This document shows, piece after piece, positions 58,712 to 64,000 of a stretch of DNA of 64,000 nucleotides (positions within the stretch are counted from its first letter, which is position 1; every line of letters starts with the position of its first letter). The stretch is from NCBI GenBank assembly GCA_004297625.1, contig SCTY01000068.1:1-64000 (forward strand). The letters run 5' to 3'. A program made the position numbers and the translations under genes. This stretch comes from Betaproteobacteria bacterium (lineage in GTDB: Bacteria > Pseudomonadota > Gammaproteobacteria > Burkholderiales > SG8-39). Under the pieces are notes generated by a model. It made no database searches and was not told the origin of the DNA. It saw only the letters and a list, made by a program, of their open reading frames with translations.

Positions 58712-59426
58712 GATCAAAGGCGTCATGGTCCACTTCGGCGGGCTGACGGCGCTGAAGGACGTGAACCTGGCCGTCTCGGCCGGCGAGGTGCTGAGCGTGA
58801 TCGGCCCGAACGGCGCCGGCAAGACCACGCTTTTCAACGTGATTACCGGCCGCGTGCGGCCGAGCCTCGGCAGCGTCGTTTTTCGGGGACAAGCCATCCA
58901 GCGCGAGGCCGCGTTCCGCATCGCCCGGATGGGCATCGTGCGCACCTTCCAGAAAACCGAGGTCTTCGGTGCTCTGTCGCTGGTCGAAGGCGTGCTCGCG
59001 GGCGCACTCGCGCGCGGCGACCCGGACCCCGAGACGCGGGCGCGCGAGGCACTGGAGAGCGTCGGCCTGCAGGAAAAGGCCCATCTGCGGGCCGACCAGC
59101 TTCCCTACGGCGACCAGCGGCTGCTCGAGATCGCGCAGGCGCTTGCCGCGATGCCGCAGGTGCTGCTGCTCGACGAGCCCGCTTCGGGCATGAACCACCA
59201 GGAAAGCGCGCACATCGTGCGACTCATCGGACAGTTGCGCACCAAGGGGTTCGCCATCGTGCTGGTCGAGCACAACATGCACGTGGTGATGACGATTTCC
59301 GACCGCGTGATGGTGCTCAATTACGGAGAGACGATCGCCGAGGGTCGCCCCGCGGAAGTGCGCGCCGACCCACGCGTAATCGAGGCGTACCTCGGCGTGC
59401 AGAAAACCGATGCTCGCGCTGGCTGA
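58695..59426 (+). CDS. livG: Liv-type ABC transporter ATP-binding protein (LivG)
   Basis: A 243-aa ATPase: GPNGAGKTTLFNVITG near residue 37, PYGDQRLLEIAQALA in place of the LSGGQ helix, LLLDEPASGMN, and VEHNMHVVMTISDR. Overlaps livF by 17 bp. Same gene order as in the left Liv operon but only moderately similar in sequence, so an independent system. Confidence 0.93.
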   Translation: MTALLEIKGVMVHFGGLTALKDVNLAVSAGEVLSVIGPNGAGKTTLFNVITGRVRPSLGSVVFRGQAIQREAAFRIARMGIVRTFQKTEVFGALSLVEGVLAGALARGDPDPETRAREALESVGLQEKAHLRADQLPYGDQRLLEIAQALAAMPQVLLLDEPASGMNHQESAHIVRLIGQLRTKGFAIVLVEHNMHVVMTISDRVMVLNYGETIAEGRPAEVRADPRVIEAYLGVQKTDARAG

Positions 59427-60117
59427 CGTCACGCTGTACCGCGGCAACACCCGCGTGCTCGATGCGGTGTCGCTCGAGGTCGCGGAAGGCGAGCTTGTCG
59501 CGCTGATCGGCGCGAACGGCGCCGGCAAGACGACGGTGCTGCGCACGGTGTCGGGGCTGCTCGTGCCGAGCGCGGGCACCATCACTTTCGGCGGCAAGCC
59601 TATCCACGGCGCCGGCTCGGACGCCATCGTACGGATGGGAATCGCCCACTGCCCCGAGGAGCGCAAGATCTGGCCCGAGATGTCAGTGCACGAGCACCTC
59701 GAGCTCGGCGCCTTCGTCCGCAGGAACAACGCCGCCGAGCTGCGCCAAGACATCGAGCGCGTGTTCGAGACCTTTCCCATCCTGAAGGAGCGCCGCGACC
59801 AGCTCGCCGGGACGCTTTCCGGCGGCCAGCAGCAGATGCTCGCTATCGGCCGCGCGCTGATGTCCCGCCCGACGCTCTGCATGTTCGATGAGCCGTCCCT
59901 TGGCCTCGCGCCCATGATGGTGGAGGCGATCGGCGAGATGATTGTGCGCATACGCGGCCAGGGCACCACCGTGCTTCTCGTCGAGCAGAACGCCGCGCTC
60001 GCGCTGCGCCTCGCGGACCGCGCCTATGTGCTCGAAACCGGACGCGTGACGCTCTCGGGACGGGCAAAAGAGCTGGCGGCCAATCCGGAGGTGCACCGCG
60101 CCTACCTCGGCGGCTAG
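59410..60117 (+). CDS. livF: Liv-type ABC transporter ATP-binding protein (LivF)
   Basis: A 235-aa ATPase: GANGAGKTTVLRTVSG near residue 37, LSGGQQQMLAIGRALM, MFDEPSLGLAP, VLLVEQNAALALRLADR, and YLGG at the end. 37 bp before the triple-RidA gene, which lies in the same direction and could be its operon partner. Confidence 0.93.
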   Translation: MLALADVTLYRGNTRVLDAVSLEVAEGELVALIGANGAGKTTVLRTVSGLLVPSAGTITFGGKPIHGAGSDAIVRMGIAHCPEERKIWPEMSVHEHLELGAFVRRNNAAELRQDIERVFETFPILKERRDQLAGTLSGGQQQMLAIGRALMSRPTLCMFDEPSLGLAPMMVEAIGEMIVRIRGQGTTVLLVEQNAALALRLADRAYVLETGRVTLSGRAKELAANPEVHRAYLGG

Positions 60118-60154
60118 CGGCAGGATATTTTCACCACCATGACAGGGGACAGAA

Positions 60155-61405
60155 ATGAAGCGTGAAGTGCTCACCGGCTCCGGCACGCCGACGCCCATGG
60201 CCCATTACTGCCAGGGCATTCTCGCCGGCGAGACGGTGTACGCCGCCGGGCAGATCGCCTCCGACTACAGAACCGGCGTCCCGCCGGAGGCGCGGCAGGA
60301 TCCGGCGTTTCCCTATTACGGCTCCACGATCCAGAAGCAGGCGCGCTACGTCCTCAACAATCTGAAAAGCGTTTTCCACGCGGCAGGCAGCGACTTCAAG
60401 GACGTGGTGAAGTCGCAGGTCTTTCTCGCAGACCTCAACGACTTCTACTATTTCGACCAGGCATGGAAGGAGTTCTTCCCGTCCCCGCCGCCACGCACCA
60501 CGGTGCAGGTGAGTGGGCTCCTGGTGCCTGGCTGCAAGGTCGAGATCGACCTCTGGGGCGTTCGCCCCAGCGTCAAGAGGGAGGTCATTACGGGAGCCGC
60601 CACGCCCAAACCCATGGCCCATTACTGCCAGGGCGTTTTGGTCGGCGACACGCTGTATGCCGCCGGGCAGATCGCCTCCGACTACAAAACCGGCGTCCCG
60701 CCGGAGGCGCGGCAGGATCCGGCGTTTCCCTACTACGGCTCGACCATCCAGAAGCAGGCGCGCTACATCCTGAACAACCTGAAGAGTGTGTTCGATGCCG
60801 CAGGCTGCGCCTTCAAGGACGTGGTGAAGTCGCAGGTCTTCCTTGCCGATCTCAACGACTTCTACTACTTCGATCAGCTCTGGAAGGAGTTCTTTCCCTC
60901 GCCGCCGCCGCGCACCACCGTGCAGGTGAGCGGGCTGCTCGTGCCGGGCTGCAGGGTCGAGATCGATCTATGGGGCGTCAAGCCCGGCGTGAAGAAGCAG
61001 GTCGTGACCGGCGCGAAGACCCCGGCGCCGATGGCGCATTACTGCCAGGGTGTCCTCGCCGGCGACACCCTCTACGCCGCCGGCCAGATCGCTTCCGACT
61101 ACAAGACCGGCGTGCCGCCCGAGGCTCGGCAGGATCCGGCGTTCCCCCATTACGGCTCCGACATCCAGAAGCAGACGCGCTACGTGCTCGAGAACCTGCG
61201 CAGCGTGTTCCAGGCGGCGGGCTGCGAGCTCAAGGACACGGTGAAGTCGCAGGTCTTCCTTACCGACCTCAACGACTTTTACTACTTCGACCAGGTCTGG
61301 AAAGAGTTCTTCCCCTCACCGCCGCCGCGCACCACCGTGCAGGTCAGCGGGTTGCTCGTCCCCGGCTGCAAAGTCGAGATCGACCTGACGGCGGTCAGGG
61401 CGTAG
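60155..61405 (+). CDS. single-chain tandem triple RidA protein
   Basis: A 416-aa protein built from three nearly identical RidA domains, period 139 aa (starts at residues 2, 141 and 280; DNA period 417 bp at 60158, 60575 and 60992). Each has HYCQG, YAAGQIASDY, TGVPPEARQDPAF, DLNDFYYFDQ and PPPRTTVQVSGLLVPGC. The substrate Arg is retained in all three (Arg114, Arg253, Arg392). Domains 1 and 2 differ at about 17 of 139 positions, domain 3 differs somewhat more. RidA is a homotrimer, so one chain could form one barrel. AGGGGAC ribosome site, ATG at 60155. Confidence 0.9.
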   Translation: MKREVLTGSGTPTPMAHYCQGILAGETVYAAGQIASDYRTGVPPEARQDPAFPYYGSTIQKQARYVLNNLKSVFHAAGSDFKDVVKSQVFLADLNDFYYFDQAWKEFFPSPPPRTTVQVSGLLVPGCKVEIDLWGVRPSVKREVITGAATPKPMAHYCQGVLVGDTLYAAGQIASDYKTGVPPEARQDPAFPYYGSTIQKQARYILNNLKSVFDAAGCAFKDVVKSQVFLADLNDFYYFDQLWKEFFPSPPPRTTVQVSGLLVPGCRVEIDLWGVKPGVKKQVVTGAKTPAPMAHYCQGVLAGDTLYAAGQIASDYKTGVPPEARQDPAFPHYGSDIQKQTRYVLENLRSVFQAAGCELKDTVKSQVFLTDLNDFYYFDQVWKEFFPSPPPRTTVQVSGLLVPGCKVEIDLTAVRA

Positions 61406-61465
61406 GCCGGCGCGCCTCCGAGACCAAATCTGCCATGCGGGCGGCGGCACCTTCGACCAATTTAA

Positions 61466-62428
61466 TTAGTTCGGTTGGATACCTCCGCCCTTGACGATCT
61501 TTCCCATCTTCGCAAGATCAGCAGACACCAAGGCCGCAAACTTATCTGCGGGCTCGCCGCTCGGCTCGTACCCCGCGGCGATGAGGCGCTCCTTGATGTC
61601 GGGGATGGCGAGCGCCTTGGCGATCTCGGAATTGAGGCGGTCGACGATCTCGCGAGGCATGCCGGCCGGGCCGAAGACGCCGGTCCAGCCTTCGAATTCA
61701 TAACCTTTGAGGCCCGCCTCGGCCACCGTGGGGATCTCGGGAGCGATGATCGAGCGTCTCTTGCCGCTGACGGCGAGGCCGCGGAGCCTGCCGGCGCGCA
61801 CGCCGCGAAGTGGGCCGATCATCGTATCGAAAGAAGCTTGGATTTCGCCGGACATCAGGGCGGCAGTAACAAGCGCGTTGCCTTTGTAAGGCACGTGCAC
61901 GATGTCGACGCCGGCGGTGCTCTTCAGGAGTTCCATCGCGAGATGCGGCGGAGTGCCGGCCCCGCCGGTGCCGTAGTTCAGCACGCCGGGCTTGGCCTTA
62001 GCGAGGGCGATGAGTTCTTGGAGTGAGTTTGCAGGGACCGATGGGTGCACGGACAGCAGGAGCTGATAGGTTACGAGCGCGGTGATGGGGGTAAAGTCCT
62101 TGATCGGATCCCAGGGCACTTTCTGCAGGTGCGGGAGGATGGTGTGCCCGCTCGTCGTGCCCATGATGGTGTAGCCGTCTGGCGCGGACTTCGCGACGAA
62201 CTCAGCGCCGATGATGCCTGAGGCGCCGGCGCGGTTGTCGACGATGATCTGCTGGCCCAGGCTCTCGCCCATCTTCTGAGCGACCGTGCGCACGGTTACG
62301 TCGACTCCGCCGCCGGGAGGAAACGGAACGACGAAACGAATCGGCTTGCTCGGGTATGTCTGCGCGAGCGCTGCTGCCGGTAGGACAGCCAGCGCAAATA
62401 CCAGGACCGCACGCGCAATAGGATTCAT
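61466..62428 (-). CDS. Bug-family (TctC) receptor
   Basis: A 320-aa receptor. Leader MNPIARAVLVFALAVLPAAALAQ-like with cleavage after ALAQ; TYPSKPIRFVVPFPPGGGVD (in part), VDNRAGASGIIGAEF and APDGYTIMGTT. Ends in DLAKMGKIVKGGGIQPN. GGAGGAGG ribosome site. Convergent with the triple RidA gene; the 60-bp gap 61406-61465 shows no hairpin I could support. Confidence 0.92.
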   Translation of the reverse strand: MNPIARAVLVFALAVLPAAALAQTYPSKPIRFVVPFPPGGGVDVTVRTVAQKMGESLGQQIIVDNRAGASGIIGAEFVAKSAPDGYTIMGTTSGHTILPHLQKVPWDPIKDFTPITALVTYQLLLSVHPSVPANSLQELIALAKAKPGVLNYGTGGAGTPPHLAMELLKSTAGVDIVHVPYKGNALVTAALMSGEIQASFDTMIGPLRGVRAGRLRGLAVSGKRRSIIAPEIPTVAEAGLKGYEFEGWTGVFGPAGMPREIVDRLNSEIAKALAIPDIKERLIAAGYEPSGEPADKFAALVSADLAKMGKIVKGGGIQPN

Positions 62429-62455
62429 TTCCCCCTCCTCCTTCGCTATGGCGAG

Positions 62456-63346
62456 TCAAGCCGTCGTCAAGGAATTCGCCCTCGCTGTGCCGGAAGCCAC
62501 CTGCTCGTCCACGATGGGATTGCGCAGTGTTCCGATGCCGCTGACCTCGATCTCGATGACGTCGCCGGCCTTCATCCACACCGGCGGATTGCGCCGCGCG
62601 CCGACGCCGCCGGGTGTGCCGGTGGAGATGGCATCGCCGGGCTCGAGCCGGCAGAAAATGGAGACGTAGCTCACAAGGTAGGCGAGGTCCCATGCCATCA
62701 GGCCGAACGATGAATGCTGCATCTCCTGGCCGTTCAGCCGCGTGGTGAGCACCATCTGCTTCGGGTCCGGGATCTCGTCGCGCGTGACTATCCAGGGCCC
62801 GAAGGCGCTGCTCGCGTCGAAGTTCTTGCCCGCGGTGACGCTGTGCTTCTGGAAGTCGCGGATCGAACCGTCGTTGAGGATGCTGTAGCCCGCGATGTGC
62901 TCCATCGCCGATGCGGCCGGGATCTGGCGGCCGGCCTTGCCGATGACGATCACGATCTCGCCTTCGTAGTCGTACTTGTCGGAGATCTGCGGCCGCACGA
63001 GCGGCTGCCCGTGACCCACCAGCGACTGTGGATGCTTGCTGAACATGTTGGGGTGCTGCGGCGCCTCCTTGCCGGTTTCGAGCTGGTGGTCCTTGTAGGC
63101 CCAGCCGAGCGCGAACAGGCGCATGTCGAGGCGCGGGTTCACCGGGAGGAAGGTCACCTCGGGCAGCTTGAAATCCGGCTTCGCCTCGGCGGCGTAGCGT
63201 GCCGCCTCGACGAGGAGGTTGCCGGCGAGCAGGCCGGCGAGGTCCACCGCCTTGCCCTTGAACTTCGCCGACAGGTCGACGAACCCGTCCTTCACCACCG
63301 CCCCGAAGTGCGTGCTGCCTGCTGCTTTGACTGTTGCAAGTTTCAT
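62456..63346 (-). CDS. fumarylacetoacetate hydrolase family protein
   Basis: A 296-aa FAH-fold enzyme: ALGWAYKDHQLE, YEGEIVIVIGKAGR with the E-x-E metal ligands, AGKNFDASSAFGPWIVT, LAYLVSYVSIFCRLEPGDAISTGTPGG (in part). Members hydrolyse or decarboxylate acylpyruvates or ring-cleavage products. Its ATG directly follows the stop of the NMT1-type receptor gene. A damaged maiA is also in the window (7769-7816), though far away. Confidence 0.88.
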   Translation of the reverse strand: MKLATVKAAGSTHFGAVVKDGFVDLSAKFKGKAVDLAGLLAGNLLVEAARYAAEAKPDFKLPEVTFLPVNPRLDMRLFALGWAYKDHQLETGKEAPQHPNMFSKHPQSLVGHGQPLVRPQISDKYDYEGEIVIVIGKAGRQIPAASAMEHIAGYSILNDGSIRDFQKHSVTAGKNFDASSAFGPWIVTRDEIPDPKQMVLTTRLNGQEMQHSSFGLMAWDLAYLVSYVSIFCRLEPGDAISTGTPGGVGARRNPPVWMKAGDVIEIEVSGIGTLRNPIVDEQVASGTARANSLTTA

Positions 63347-64000
63347 TTATTTCGCCGGGAGCCGGAAGCTGCGCGCCATGCTCCGGATCTTCTCCTTGTC
63401 GAAGCGATTGATTTCTGGGATGAGCTCGTTAGTGTAGAACGCCGAGGGATCCTTGATCGCCTCCTCCAGCCCGAGGAACTCGACCTCGTCCTTCCATTCG
63501 GACGGCGAGATGCGGCCGATGTCGGTGACCGAGCTGTCGTAGCTCTTGAGGATCGGCGCGCGCTTCTTGACCGGCACGGATACGGCCTTCACCTTGTCCG
63601 CGAGCGAGCCGCCGCGCGGGCCGGCTTCCGGGTAGACCTGCAGGAAGGCGTAGGCCGCGGCCTCCGGGTTCTCCATCGTGTACAAGCTGCCCTTCGCCAC
63701 CGCGCGCGCGAAGCCGATCGCCTGCTTGCGCTTCTTCTCCAGCACCTCGCGGCTGGCGGAGATATAAAGCCCGCCGACCTTCGGCACGTCGTTCGGCAGC
63801 GGCAGGTAGCGCATGTTCATGCCCGCAGCCTCGATCTGCCCGAAGCCGGTGTCGAAATACAGCAGGCCTGCGACGTTGCCGCGCATGAGCGCCTGGCCGG
63901 CGGTGACGCCCTGGCCCACGGCGAGCCACTGCACGTCCTTCTCCGGGTTCATGTTGACCAGCCGCACCAGCGCCTTGCCTACCGGGTAATCGGTAACGCC
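63347..64000 (-). CDS. NMT1/SsuA-type substrate-binding protein, C-terminal part (cut by the window edge)
   Basis: About 217 aa of the C-terminal end are visible; the frame continues open to the edge (GVTDYPVGKALVRLVNMN at the edge), so the start lies outside. Motifs AGQALMRGNVAGLLYFDTG and EPEAAAY-like (NPEAAAYAFLQVYPEAGP) belong to ABC receptors of the NMT1/THI5-like class. First visible gene of the FAH-Bug group. Partner permease genes may be beyond the edge. Confidence 0.8.
   Translation of the reverse strand, partial: GVTDYPVGKALVRLVNMNPEKDVQWLAVGQGVTAGQALMRGNVAGLLYFDTGFGQIEAAGMNMRYLPLPNDVPKVGGLYISASREVLEKKRKQAIGFARAVAKGSLYTMENPEAAAYAFLQVYPEAGPRGGSLADKVKAVSVPVKKRAPILKSYDSSVTDIGRISPSEWKDEVEFLGLEEAIKDPSAFYTNELIPEINRFDKEKIRSMARSFRLPAK

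Noticed and set aside
60140..60160. ACAGGGGACAGA before the triple RidA gene, similar to half of the 22.5-kb hairpin motif
   Set aside because: No second arm within reach; the AGGGGAC is explained as a ribosome-binding site.
1..64000. tRNA, rRNA, CRISPR arrays, phage genes, complete insertion sequences
   Set aside because: Scanned for cloverleaf ends, spaced direct repeats and transposase motifs; none supportable. No gap longer than 300 bp without a gene exists in the window.

Overview
The window is GC-rich and dense with overlapping genes. It looks like one piece of a soil or sediment Betaproteobacterium of Burkholderiales type. The main grounds are the many Bug/TctC-type periplasmic receptors (four intact and two tail remnants), together with Liv-type, SsuABC-type and TRAP uptake systems and many catabolic hydrolases. 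Ten solute-binding proteins are visible, the last one cut by the right edge. I see no rRNA, tRNA or CRISPR array.

Layout, left part. At 1-113 the minus strand carries what looks like the 5' end of a group II intron, sitting directly behind the terminator of the first operon. 160-7646 (minus) is a Liv ABC operon with two binding proteins, an isochorismatase-type hydrolase and a metal-dependent amidohydrolase. 7651-7763 is a long imperfect palindrome that cuts off a maleylacetoacetate isomerase gene after about 15 codons; a CocE-type hydrolase and an alpha/beta hydrolase gene with an internal deletion follow. 10217-15382 (plus) holds an M24 protein, an alcohol dehydrogenase, a small PEP-synthase-like protein and a two-gene chromate-type transporter flanked by two Bug C-terminal remnants. 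15428-18673 (minus) is an SsuABC-like transporter. 18810-22560 (plus) is a cupin/SDR/SDR/aldolase/Bug operon.

Middle part. 22625-28267 (minus) encodes a three-subunit molybdenum hydroxylase, an alpha/beta hydrolase resembling the C-C hydrolase of nicotine breakdown, and a Bug receptor. 28309-33547 (plus) is a TRAP transporter with a cysteine amidase and two polysaccharide-deacetylase-family proteins. 33530-35835 (minus) is a LeuCD-like isomerase plus a NIPSNAP protein, opposite a TauD-type dioxygenase and an isocitrate-lyase-family enzyme. 38138-43490 is mostly housekeeping or envelope: a SleB-like hydrolase, a Spy/CpxP-like protein with a divergent CpxRA-like two-component system and two CpxR-type boxes, a nitronate monooxygenase and a DUF1615 lipoprotein.

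Right part. 43516-46265 (plus) carries a three-domain RidA-like protein lacking the catalytic arginines, a Bug receptor and a single RidA. 46266-48973 (minus) is a TldD/PmbA-like pair. 49444-54952 (minus) is a catabolic operon (deaminase, M20 hydrolase, alpha/beta hydrolase, aminotransferase, SDR) divergent from a GntR regulator over a visible operator. 55735-61405 (plus) is a second Liv operon ending in a gene made of three nearly identical RidA domains. A Bug receptor, a fumarylacetoacetate-hydrolase-family enzyme and a truncated NMT1-type receptor close the window.

Overall this is an uptake-plus-catabolism island for nitrogenous, ureide-like or heterocyclic and carboxylate compounds, with several gene remnants and palindromic elements at gene ends. 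The most unusual items are the tandem RidA trimer gene, the hairpin elements that encode protein C-termini, and the remnant/palindrome junction in maiA.
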